Positions 8,031-15,798 are shown, counted from the stretch's first letter. The stretch: DNA of 18,844 bases from JAUVIB01 sp964424545 (GCA_964424545.1 CAYRJN010000059.1:1-18844), one strand, 5' to 3'. The notes: generated by a model not told the origin, from the sequence alone. Translations and numbers: made by a program.

Positions 8031-8712
8031 ACGGATATTTTAAAAATTTGGAGTCAGGATATTGGGCGACCCAAGCTTTCCATTGCATTGTTTCGCTTGC
8101 TATTTTCTGTAAAATCCTGTCGGCGTAATAACCGTTTACGCCCCTCAACGATTCGGAATCGGGAAAGGGGTACCACAAACTTTCGGTTTCATAATCATAT
8201 AATACAAAAGTAGTTTGATAAACCCAACCGCTGGCGCTTAACGTTAACGTTTTGTATACGCTGTCCTTTTTTATTTTTCTGCTATACACGGCAGTTAAAT
8301 TATGCAACGGTCAATAGACAACCGCTATGGGCGCACCGTTGATTACATCATTCACAACCTCATGAGACTTTAATACATATAGAGGATAGGCTCTTTGTTC
8401 GCCCTGAAAATTAATTCCGATTACCATATTAGCGTCCGAACTACTCGGTCTGCCTTGTTCGCCGGAGCTGAAAAATTTCGGATTTTGAATCGGTTGAATG
8501 GCTTTGGGACCTAATCCGTAATAAAATTGTTCGGGATCCATATTATAATGATTGTAGGCATAGCTGATATCCCATTTCTTACCCGTACGGTCGGTAATGA
8601 AAGCCTCCTTGGCAACGGTAGAATCCGCCACTGTTGTTACGGTTATGCCTTTATCAGAAATATCGGAACAGGATATAGCAATAACCGCCAGCAAAAACAA
8701 TATGTTATACAT
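8029..8712 (-). CDS. DUF3179 lipoprotein with an in-frame TGA at the conserved Cys (candidate selenoprotein)
   Basis: Read as one gene this is 228 codons: 133 residues, TGA at 8311-8313, 93 more residues, then a TGA stop at 8029-8031. The N-terminus MYNILFLLAVIAISC looks like a lipoprotein signal with lipid Cys15. The body matches DUF3179, a family of unknown function: NMVIGINFQGEQRAYPLYVL, then SHEVVNDVINGAPIAVVY, then the TGA, then PLHNLTAVYSR. Family members read YCPL at this point, so TGA replaces the Cys. Downstream GWVYQTTFVLYDYETESLW and the QWKAWVAQYPDSKFL tail are also family-like, with no frameshift or other stop. ATG 8712 is preceded by a GGGGGA ribosome binding site. No Cys other than Cys15 is present. 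It lies 216 bp downstream of ndh. It is either a Sec-containing protein or a gene with one nonsense change; the family call is firm, the decoding is not. Confidence 0.75.
8279..8294 (-). promoter_or_regulatory. Minimal SECIS-like hairpin candidate after the in-frame TGA
   Basis: On the - strand CTGC (8294-8291) pairs with GCAG (8282-8279) around the 8-base loop CGTGTATA. The second loop base is G, 22 bases after the TGA. As I recall the general bacterial SECIS rules, they ask for a short stem, a small loop with G in the first two positions, and a loop 16-37 bases after UGA, and this meets them. A 4-bp stem is easily found by chance, so this is weak support. Confidence 0.25.
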
Positions 8713-8928
8713 AATTATTTCCCCCGTTTTTTGATATGATTATTTGTATATTAGACGAAGGAGAGCGAAAATCCTTACAAAGTTAAGCTGATTTTTAACT
8801 GTAAATTTTCCAAAGGTTTTGCGTAATAACCGAAGCAAAAAAGATATGCGATATACATCAGTTCACAAAAAAGCAAGTATATGGGGAAAAATTGGATTGA
8901 ACGTGGCACGACCTGAACAGCAGACGAT

Positions 8929-10227
8929 TTAACATTTTAACGATGAGGATCCGTCTTCAATATCTCCGCAGCCAAATACAATGCGCGCCGTAGCATTTTT
9001 CTTGAAATAATTCCATGCCCAATTCAGCAAAACAAGAAACTTTTTTTGAAAACCTATAAGGTAAGCTATGTGTATAAAAATCCAAATTAACCATGCAAAA
9101 AATCCACTAAAACGTAAAAAACCAAAATCAACTATGGCGGCATTACGACCTATCACAGCCATTTTTCCTTTGTCGCGATAATGGAAAGAGGCTGTTTTTT
9201 CACCGTTAATATCCGAGAGTATCTTTTTGGCGGCATATTGTCCCTGTTGTATCGCCACCGGCGCAATACCGGGTAAAGGCTTGTTATTTAATACGCTGAT
9301 ATCGCCCACCGCAAATATATCTTTACAAGAGCCGAACGTGAGATCGCTGTTTACCGCTATTCTGTTTTTATGATCAACTTTAATTTCTTCGCTATTTTTA
9401 AAGAAAGAACGCATATCCGCTGCCTTAACGCCGGCGGCCCATAAAATGGTTTTGGTTTCGATAAACGCGCTTTTATGAGAAGACCGTATTTCCACAGCGC
9501 TATCATTGATTTGCATCACCCTGCTATTTTCTAAAATAATTACCCCAAGCTTAATCAATTTCTTTTTTGCCTGATCAATAAGCCCTGCAGGGAAACCGTT
9601 TAAGATAGTGTTTCCCGCTTCAACTAGATAAATATGAGCCTGCGCTGACTTAATATTTCGAAATTCTTTTTTTAAAATATCTTTACTGAGTTCAGCTAAT
9701 GCTCCGCTTAATTCTACGCCAGTAGGCCCGCCGCCGATTATTACAAAATTAAGCGATTTTGAATTTTGCTCGCGTTCCGCTTTTTCAAATGTATTTAATA
9801 TGCGCATTCGCATAGATAAAGCGTCTTGAATGGTTTTTAACCCAGGCGCAAAATAGACCCAATCTTCATGACCGAAATAATCAGGCATAACGCCGGCGCT
9901 AATTATCAGATAATCATAAAAAAGGGCGTATTCATGCAATTCAACGCGTTTGCGATCGATATTTACCGCCTGAACCGTACCTTTTATTACGGTTACATTT
10001 TCATTCCCCGAAAAAATAGACCGTATGGGATAGGCAATATCTTCCGGAGAAAGCTGCCCTGTGGCAACTTGATACAGCAACGGTTGAAACAAATGATAAT
10101 TCTGGCGGTCAATTATGGTAATTTTAATTCGCTTATTTTTCTTTATAAGCTTTTTTGCCGCATATAATCCGCCAAAACCGGCGCCGATAATAATAACATG
10201 CGGAGCTTTTTTAACTTGTTTGATAAT
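8929..10227 (-). CDS. ndh: Type II NADH:quinone dehydrogenase, apparently starting at ATT (or ATC)
   Basis: Single-subunit, membrane-attached FAD enzyme passing electrons from NADH to quinone without proton pumping. About 432 residues from ATT 10227. The FAD-binding VIIIGAGFGGLYAAKKL is at 11-27, DRQNYHLFQPLLYQVATGQL at about 40-59, the NADH-binding FVIIGGGPTGVELSGALAEL in the middle, and IFAVGD plus APVAIQQGQYAAK (FAD/quinone side) later. A hydrophobic C-terminal segment, FFAWLIWIFIHIAYLIGF, probably anchors it. The first ATG/GTG/TTG in this frame is TTG 10092, which would remove the whole FAD motif. The reading frame continues upstream with coherent NDH-2 sequence to AGGAG (10232-10236) followed by TAAA-ATT-ATC, and an in-frame TGA lies at 10286-10288. 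ATT with four spacer bases or ATC with seven are the only sensible starts. Function is firm; the start is inferred. Confidence 0.88.
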   Translation of the reverse strand: MIKQVKKAPHVIIIGAGFGGLYAAKKLIKKNKRIKITIIDRQNYHLFQPLLYQVATGQLSPEDIAYPIRSIFSGNENVTVIKGTVQAVNIDRKRVELHEYALFYDYLIISAGVMPDYFGHEDWVYFAPGLKTIQDALSMRMRILNTFEKAEREQNSKSLNFVIIGGGPTGVELSGALAELSKDILKKEFRNIKSAQAHIYLVEAGNTILNGFPAGLIDQAKKKLIKLGVIILENSRVMQINDSAVEIRSSHKSAFIETKTILWAAGVKAADMRSFFKNSEEIKVDHKNRIAVNSDLTFGSCKDIFAVGDISVLNNKPLPGIAPVAIQQGQYAAKKILSDINGEKTASFHYRDKGKMAVIGRNAAIVDFGFLRFSGFFAWLIWIFIHIAYLIGFQKKFLVLLNWAWNYFKKNATARIVFGCGDIEDGSSSLKC

Positions 10228-10243
10228 TTTACTCCTATAGTAA

Positions 10244-10375
10244 TACCTAAATTGAGCGATTTCTCGGTTAAAATATTGTAGGTATTGTCATTGCGAGAAC
10301 CCAGCGGGTTCGTGGCAATCTTCATGGGATCGCCACGTCGCTTAAAGACAACAAAAGAATCGCTCAATTTAGGTA
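10244..10375. mobile_element. MITE-like palindromic element with 18-bp perfect terminal inverted repeats
   Basis: TACCTAAATTGAGCGATT (10244-10261) is repeated exactly as its reverse complement at 10358-10375, enclosing 96 bp. Inside is a second nested inverted pair: TTGTC (10285-10289) with GACAA (10347-10351), and GCGA (10293-10296) with TCGC (10338-10341). There are also two inner hairpins: GAACCC/GGGTTC (10297-10302/10306-10311) and CGTGGC/GCCACG (10311-10316/10332-10337). The inner TGTCATTGCGAG and CGTGGCAATC resemble dispersed palindromic repeats I know from other bacterial genomes. There is no coding capacity. It fills most of the gap between the PII gene and ndh and ends eight bases before the ndh ribosome binding site. 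Confidence 0.7.
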
Positions 10376-10431
10376 ATATTATATTGAAATTTCGATAGAA
10401 TCGGCCTGCACTTAAGTTCGTTACACATACA

Positions 10432-10773
10432 CTACAATGCGTCGGAATCAAGCGCTCCCGTGCGAATTTTTATAGCCGTTTCTACGGGCGTCACATAAAT
10501 CATCCCGTCGCCTTTTAAACCGCTATATGCCGTATCGCGTATTATATCAATAATGCGCTGCACATCTTCCGTTTTACAAACGACTTCAATCTTGGCGATT
10601 CCCGAATATTTCCTTACAACATGCATGGAATATTTTGCGAGAGACGGGTCTTCAAAATTCTCTCCCATACCCATCACATCAATTAAGGTAAGATCGGCAA
10701 TACCCAGTTCTTCCAATACATCGATCACTTTTTCCGCCTTCTTTGAACGAATAAACGCTTTTACTTCCCGCAT
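10432..10773 (-). CDS. Divergent PII-like signalling protein linked to metal efflux
   Basis: 113-residue cytoplasmic protein of the PII (GlnB/GlnK) superfamily, which forms trimers that sense nucleotides and regulate partner proteins. The fold is clear from MREVKAFIRSKKAEKVIDVL, the B-loop region TAYSGLKGDGMIYVTPVE (81-98) and the C-terminal AIKIRTGA. The T-loop (about 36-56) is unlike GlnB and lacks the YRG-type uridylylation Tyr. The usual Lys after GDG is Met91, so classic 2-oxoglutarate sensing is doubtful. Start ATG 10773 with a GGGGGGA ribosome binding site. It lies 84 bp behind cusA on the same strand. A PII subgroup (often called PII-NG) tied to heavy-metal RND operons has been described, and this gene fits by position and sequence. 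Its partner may be the pump or its regulation; that part is inference. Confidence 0.85.
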   Translation of the reverse strand: MREVKAFIRSKKAEKVIDVLEELGIADLTLIDVMGMGENFEDPSLAKYSMHVVRKYSGIAKIEVVCKTEDVQRIIDIIRDTAYSGLKGDGMIYVTPVETAIKIRTGALDSDAL

Positions 10774-10807
10774 ATCAAATCCCCCCGCTTAAAAATTTTA
10801 AGATAAA

Positions 10808-10832
10808 AGGGACCGAACTATTATCGATCCCT
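10808..10832 (-). promoter_or_regulatory. Hairpin between cusA and the PII gene
   Basis: On the - strand AGGGATCG pairs with CGGTCCCT (one G-U pair) around a 9-base loop, followed by a loose AT-rich run. It could be a partial terminator lowering PII expression relative to cusA, or a protective hairpin at the cusA mRNA end. Confidence 0.4.
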
Positions 10833-10857
10833 ATGGTTTTCCCCCGACCTTATCAAA

Positions 10858-13800
10858 TTATTTCACATCAGTGTGAGCGGCGCCGATTTCTTTACTTTCC
10901 GCCACCTGCACGGCAAGATTCTTAACTTCGTGTGTTTTCCACAAATAATATATCGCCGGAATTACGATCAGCGTTAATATGGTTGATGAAACCATTCCGC
11001 CCACCATAGGCGCGGCTATACGTTTCATAGTTTGAGAGCCGGCGCCCGTTCCCCATAATATGGGAACCAAACCGATCATCGTGGTCATCACGGTCATCAG
11101 TTTGGGTCGCACTCGTTCAACCGCACCTTCGATAATGGCCTCATAAAGATCGCCCATACTGCGCATGGAACCGTCGGCTATTTTATCTTTATAAACGTTA
11201 TCGAGATAAACCAGCATTACAACCCCCGTTTCCGCCGCCAAACCGGCCAAAGCAATAAATCCTACGCCCACCGCCACACTGAAATTATAATCGAGCAGAT
11301 ACATAAACCAAATGCCGCCGACCAGAGCAAAAGGCAGCGACAGCATAACAATAAAACTCTCGCTGAAATTCTTAAAATTAAAATAGAGCAACAAAAATAT
11401 AATCAATAAAGTTATGGGTACGACCACATTCAACCGTTTTTGCGCTCTTTCCATATACTCAAACTGTCCGCTCCACACCAAACTGTAACCTTCCGGAAAT
11501 TTAATTTTTTCTTCGACTACTTTTTTGGCGTTTTTTACATACGTTCCCACATCAATGCCGCGTAAATCCACATACAGCCAGGCAGTACGACGCGAATTTT
11601 CACTTTTAATTACCGGCGGACCTTTTTTAATATTGATATCGGCCACATAACTTAACGGGATTTGCACACCCGTCGGTGTGGGCACCAGCACTCTTTTTAT
11701 AGAGCTCAGATTGTCGCGAAGCTCGCGGCTGTATCGTACGTTTACCGGATAACGTTCCAATCCTTCAACCGTATAAGTTACATTCATTCCGCCGATGGCC
11801 GACATAATAACATCCTGCACATCACCAACCGTTAAGCCGTAACGGGCGGCTTCTTCACGTTTAATATCAAAATCAAAAAAATTACCGCCGACAGCCTTAT
11901 CAGGAAAAACACTCAGCGTGCCTTCCACATCTTTAATTACAGCGGCGATTTCCGCTCCGAGATCGGAAAGGACTTGCAAATCCGGTCCCATTATTTTTAT
12001 GCCGACCGGCGTTTTGATCCCCGTAGAAAGCATGTCGATACGCGTTTTAATGGGCATTGTCCAGGCATTGGTCACGCCGGGAAATTGAATGGCGTTATCC
12101 AACTCGGCAATCAGCTTTTCTATGGTCATTCCCGGCCGCCATTTTTCTTTCGGCTCTAACATGATAGTGGTTTCAATCATAGAGAGCGGCGCCGGATCGG
12201 TAGCGCTTTGCGCGCGCCCGATTTTACCGAATACATGATGCACTTCCGGAAAACTTTTAATAATCTTATCGGTTTGCTGCAACAGCTCTTTTGCTTTGGT
12301 GATACTGATTCCCGGATCGGTTGTAGGCATATAAAGCAAATCTCCTTCATTAAGCGGCGGCATAAATTCCGAACCTATTTTATTTAGCGGGAATATAGTG
12401 ATAACCAAAATCAACAATGCTGTTCCTATGGTTATCCATCTAAAACGCAGCACCCAATGAATAATCGGTTTATATATTTTGATCAATATGCGGCTGATAG
12501 GGTTCTTGTTCTCAGGCAATATCTTTCCGCGTACAAAATAACCCATTAAAATAGGCACAATGGTTACCGCCAATAAGGCTGCCCCGGCCATGGCGTAGGT
12601 TTTTGTGAAGGCTAACGGTTTAAACATGCGGCCTTCCTGCGCCTGCAAGGTAAATACGGGCAAAAAAGAAACCGTAATAATCAGCAAAGAATAAAAAAGC
12701 GCCGGGCCAACCTCTTTCGATGAATCTATAATAATCTGCCAATGGTCTTTTTTCCCCTTATCGCTTTCGATATGTTTATGGACGTTTTCAATCATCACAA
12801 TAGCCGCATCCACCATGGCGCCGATAGCAATGGCTATACCTCCCAGCGACATTATATTAGCGTTGATTCCCTGAAAATACATGATTAAAAAAGATATCAG
12901 AATTCCCATTGGCAGAGTAAAAAGCGCCACAAAAGCGCTGCGAAAATGTAAAAGGAAAATGATGCTTACCAGAGCCACAACCAACAATTCTTCAACAAGT
13001 TTCCAGCTTAAATTATCAATAGCGCGCTCGATCAATCCCGATCGATCATAAGCGGTTTTTATGGTTACGCCCTCCGGCAGACCTTTTTTTAACTCTTCCA
13101 ATTTATCTTTAACCAAACCGATCGTTTTTAAGGCGTTCTCGCCGAAGCGCATCACAATAACGCCGCCTACGGCCTCTCCTTCGCCATTCCAATCGGCAAT
13201 ACCGCGGCGCAATTCAGGCCCGATTTGTACATTGGCAACCTGTTTTATCAAGATCGGTGTACCGTTTTTATCCACGCCGAGAGGAATATTCTCAATATCT
13301 TCAATGGATTTAATATAACCCAATCCACGAACCATAAACTCCGTTTCTCCCAATTCCACAAGCCGGCCGCCTACATCGTTATTGCTCCGCTTAATGGCCT
13401 GGCGCACTTTTTGGATGGGTATGTTATAAGCGTACAATTTATCCGGATCCACTTCCACTTGATATTGTTTAACGTATCCGCCGATTGAAGCGACTTCGGC
13501 AACACCGGGTACGCTCATCAGCTCATAACGCAAATACCAATCCTGAATGGAACGCAACTCTTGCAAATCATATTTATCGCCGCCATCCAAAACATATTCA
13601 TATACCCAGCCAACGCCCGTCGCATCGGGACCTAAGCTGGGTGTTACACCATCGGGCAAGCGGCTGGAAACATAATTCAGATATTCCAGAACGCGACTGC
13701 GCGCCCAATACATATCCGTACCGTCCTCGAATATGATATAGACAAAGGATAACCCGAAAAAGGAATATCCCCGTACAACCTTGGCAAAGGGCACCGCCAG

Positions 13801-14019
13801 CATAGCCGTCGTCAAAGGATAGGTTACCTGATCCTCCACAACCTGCGGCGCTTGCCCGTCATATTCGGTAAATATAATTACCTGAACGTCGCTTAAATCG
13901 GGGATAGCGTCTATCGGCGTATTCGATAGAGCGTATATCCCGGCAAGAGCTAACAATCCGGTAAAAATAATCACCAAAAAACGATTATTTACTGATTTTT
14001 CAATTATCTTTTCTAACAT
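10858..14019 (-). CDS. cusA: Cu(I)/Ag(I) RND efflux pump, CusA/SilA type
   Basis: Inner-membrane proton-driven pump moving Cu(I)/Ag(I) out through CusB and CusC. 1053 residues, close to E. coli CusA. The metal triad of CusA (M573, M623, M672) is conserved with the same spacing: M564 in LLYMPTT, M614 in APLSMIETT and M663 in RIDMLSTGIK. The proton-relay region reads AIAIGAMVDAAIVMIENVHK (396-415) with D404, the copper/silver-type signature rather than the CzcA zinc/cobalt type. Twelve TM helices are expected: one at about 13-30, clusters around 340-500 and 528-545, and a C-terminal set ending near TILTLIVIPAIYYLW. ATG 14019 has AGGAG at 14026-14030. It is third in the tripartite operon after cusC and cusB, with 98 bp between cusB and cusA. 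The metal is inferred from residues. Confidence 0.95.
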   Translation of the reverse strand: MLEKIIEKSVNNRFLVIIFTGLLALAGIYALSNTPIDAIPDLSDVQVIIFTEYDGQAPQVVEDQVTYPLTTAMLAVPFAKVVRGYSFFGLSFVYIIFEDGTDMYWARSRVLEYLNYVSSRLPDGVTPSLGPDATGVGWVYEYVLDGGDKYDLQELRSIQDWYLRYELMSVPGVAEVASIGGYVKQYQVEVDPDKLYAYNIPIQKVRQAIKRSNNDVGGRLVELGETEFMVRGLGYIKSIEDIENIPLGVDKNGTPILIKQVANVQIGPELRRGIADWNGEGEAVGGVIVMRFGENALKTIGLVKDKLEELKKGLPEGVTIKTAYDRSGLIERAIDNLSWKLVEELLVVALVSIIFLLHFRSAFVALFTLPMGILISFLIMYFQGINANIMSLGGIAIAIGAMVDAAIVMIENVHKHIESDKGKKDHWQIIIDSSKEVGPALFYSLLIITVSFLPVFTLQAQEGRMFKPLAFTKTYAMAGAALLAVTIVPILMGYFVRGKILPENKNPISRILIKIYKPIIHWVLRFRWITIGTALLILVITIFPLNKIGSEFMPPLNEGDLLYMPTTDPGISITKAKELLQQTDKIIKSFPEVHHVFGKIGRAQSATDPAPLSMIETTIMLEPKEKWRPGMTIEKLIAELDNAIQFPGVTNAWTMPIKTRIDMLSTGIKTPVGIKIMGPDLQVLSDLGAEIAAVIKDVEGTLSVFPDKAVGGNFFDFDIKREEAARYGLTVGDVQDVIMSAIGGMNVTYTVEGLERYPVNVRYSRELRDNLSSIKRVLVPTPTGVQIPLSYVADINIKKGPPVIKSENSRRTAWLYVDLRGIDVGTYVKNAKKVVEEKIKFPEGYSLVWSGQFEYMERAQKRLNVVVPITLLIIFLLLYFNFKNFSESFIVMLSLPFALVGGIWFMYLLDYNFSVAVGVGFIALAGLAAETGVVMLVYLDNVYKDKIADGSMRSMGDLYEAIIEGAVERVRPKLMTVMTTMIGLVPILWGTGAGSQTMKRIAAPMVGGMVSSTILTLIVIPAIYYLWKTHEVKNLAVQVAESKEIGAAHTDVK

Positions 14020-14097
14020 ACAATTCTCCTTTTCCCGCAGGAATATTTCGAATCCTTATTTTTTTATTCCTTTTTCTATTTTCAATTTTTTGCGTAC

Positions 14098-14117
14098 AGA
14101 CGCACAATTGTGCGTCT
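14098..14117. repeat. Perfect 20-bp palindrome directly after the cusB stop
   Basis: AGACGCACAATTGTGCGTCT is its own reverse complement. On the - strand it follows the cusB TAG stop at once, giving TAG-AGACGC. It resembles dispersed palindromic repeats of the GTAGAGACG...CGTCTCTAC kind seen in several bacterial phyla, and could form a hairpin in the operon mRNA between cusB and cusA. Confidence 0.6.
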
Positions 14118-15722
14118 CTACATATCCCCGCATTTTCCTGTACCGCATTTCATTTTACCATCACCTTTTCCGGGCGATTTTTTCATATTTTTGTTATGAT
14201 CCATTTCATTGACAGGTGTCTCTTTTTCCATATTATCGCTGCCCATATCCATCTTCGCCGGTTTTTCCCGTTCGGTTTTATCGAAGGATTCATGGTCGCC
14301 ATCTTTCGAGACCTGCGTTTTTTCTGCAAGCATTTTCTGAATGGCTTCCTGCAGGCGGCTTTCGCTGTCAATCAAGAACTGAGCAGAAATAACAACTTTC
14401 TCATTAGCCAGTAATCCGTTAATAATCCTGATATTACCCTTATCGTCTTCTTCGCCAATGATCACTTCGCGCGGTTCAAATCGTCCCTCACCGCGGGCAA
14501 TAAATACAACGTTGCGTTTTCCGGACCGTATTACCGCTTCGGATGGTATTACGATCGCGTTGGGGATCGGCTCACTTTTGATGATTACATTGCCATACAT
14601 CCCGGGTTTTAATTTTAACTGTGGATTTGGGAATGTAATTCGGACCTTCACATCGCGCGTTTTTTCACTGAGATAAGGATAGATGTAATCAATTCGACCC
14701 TTCAGCTTTTCCCCAGGTAGATACGAAAGTTCAATTTCCGCTTCCTGTCCTTTTGCTATCCAGGGTAATTCTGTGTCGTAAACGCTGGCATAAACCCAGA
14801 CCGTAGAAAGATCAGCTATTTGATAAAGCGTCATACCTTCTTTAACATGCTGCCCTTCAATAACATTCTTTTCTGTTATAATACCTGCTTCCGGCGAGTC
14901 TAAAGTAATATTTTTTCTGACTTTACCGGTTTCTTCCAATCTTTTTATCTGCGATTCAGGAATATTCCAATACAACAACCGTTCACGCGAAGAGCGCACC
15001 AAAGAAGCGGCGCCATCGCGGATACCGGCATACTCTGTTCCTGAAATCAACCTCTGGTTATTGAGCGCCAGCAAGTATTCCTGCTGTGTAGTTACTAACT
15101 CCGGCGAATAAATTTCCAGCAGACGCTGCCCTTTACGCACCGCTTTACCCGTATAATCCACATAAAGTTTATCAATCCATCCGGAAATCCTGGCGGAAAC
15201 CACGTAAATTTTTTCTTCATTGTAATTAATTGTCCCCACTGCCCGCACCGTGCGGCTGAAATCAATCCTTTTTACTACGGCTGTGCGAACGCCCATGTTC
15301 TGTACGGTAACCGGATCGATTTTAACCGTACTTCCCGAAGAAACCTGGCCTTCATAAACGGGTATTAAATCCATACCCATCTTTGATTTACCGGGTGCAT
15401 CGTAAATTTCCGTGGGATTCATTGGAGCTTGCCAATACAATATTTTACCTTTGCCTCCGTTAGGCTGTTCGCCGTCTTTTTCGGCCTGATCCGCCTCACC
15501 TTGAATGCTTTGTTTTAACGGCACAAGATTCATCCCACATTTGGGGCATTGACCGGGTTCATCCAAAATAACCTCGGGATGCATCCCGCAGGTCCAAAGT
15601 TGTGTTTTCTCTGTTTTTGAGGTTTTTTCCGTTTTGTCTTCCGAACTGCTGCAGGATACCGCAATCAGCGCTGTTATAATCAATAGAGTTACAAACGCCC
15701 ATTTTGTTAATCTTTTTCTCAT
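14118..15722 (-). CDS. cusB: CusB-type periplasmic adaptor with two heavy-metal-binding domains and a metal-binding tail
   Basis: Membrane-fusion protein joining the CusA pump to the outer-membrane channel. 534 residues from ATG 15722, chosen because GGAGG (15728-15732) lies five bases upstream; the frame continues to 15884 but without such a site. Lipoprotein signal with lipid Cys24 (ALIAVSC). First heavy-metal-binding domain at about 43-69 (WTCGMHPEVILDEPGQCPKCGMNLVPL; C45, H48, C59, C62). A second at about 96-123 has the Cys positions changed (YWQAPMNPTEIYDAPGKSKMGMDLIPVY). Then come the HlyD-like hairpin and beta-barrel (GIITEKNVIEGQHVKEGMTLYQIADLSTVWV). The C-terminus is rich in Met, His and Cys (MDMGSDNMEKETPVNEMDHN, then KMKCGTGKCGDM) and probably binds or hands over metal. 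It lies 76 bp behind cusC. The stop abuts a palindrome. Confidence 0.93.
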   Translation of the reverse strand: MRKRLTKWAFVTLLIITALIAVSCSSSEDKTEKTSKTEKTQLWTCGMHPEVILDEPGQCPKCGMNLVPLKQSIQGEADQAEKDGEQPNGGKGKILYWQAPMNPTEIYDAPGKSKMGMDLIPVYEGQVSSGSTVKIDPVTVQNMGVRTAVVKRIDFSRTVRAVGTINYNEEKIYVVSARISGWIDKLYVDYTGKAVRKGQRLLEIYSPELVTTQQEYLLALNNQRLISGTEYAGIRDGAASLVRSSRERLLYWNIPESQIKRLEETGKVRKNITLDSPEAGIITEKNVIEGQHVKEGMTLYQIADLSTVWVYASVYDTELPWIAKGQEAEIELSYLPGEKLKGRIDYIYPYLSEKTRDVKVRITFPNPQLKLKPGMYGNVIIKSEPIPNAIVIPSEAVIRSGKRNVVFIARGEGRFEPREVIIGEEDDKGNIRIINGLLANEKVVISAQFLIDSESRLQEAIQKMLAEKTQVSKDGDHESFDKTEREKPAKMDMGSDNMEKETPVNEMDHNKNMKKSPGKGDGKMKCGTGKCGDM

Positions 15723-15798
15723 TATTTCCTCCGAATTATCTTCTGTTTTTATAAATTTTATAATAGATTTACTTTTTTTCAAGAGACCTTTGTAATAA

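Noticed and set aside
8029..8307. A separate 92-codon gene starting at TTG 8307 on the - strand
   Set aside because: It is in the same frame as the upstream DUF3179 part, has no ribosome binding site of its own and begins inside the conserved YCPL-type motif. It is the second half of one gene interrupted by TGA.
8311..8313. General reassignment of TGA to an amino acid in this organism
   Set aside because: The long genes here (CusA, AlaRS, the M14 peptidase, GDH, CusB) contain no in-frame TGA, and Trp uses TGG. Under reassignment many TGA codons would be expected in them.
8929..10092. ndh beginning at TTG 10092
   Set aside because: This would delete the FAD-binding GAGFGG and most of the first strand-helix unit. 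The sequence upstream is clearly NDH-2-like and there is an AGGAG at 10232-10236.
10143..10451. 102-codon - strand frame across the MITE-like element
   Set aside because: It reads through the palindromic element and overlaps the ndh N-terminus in another frame; composition is not protein-like.
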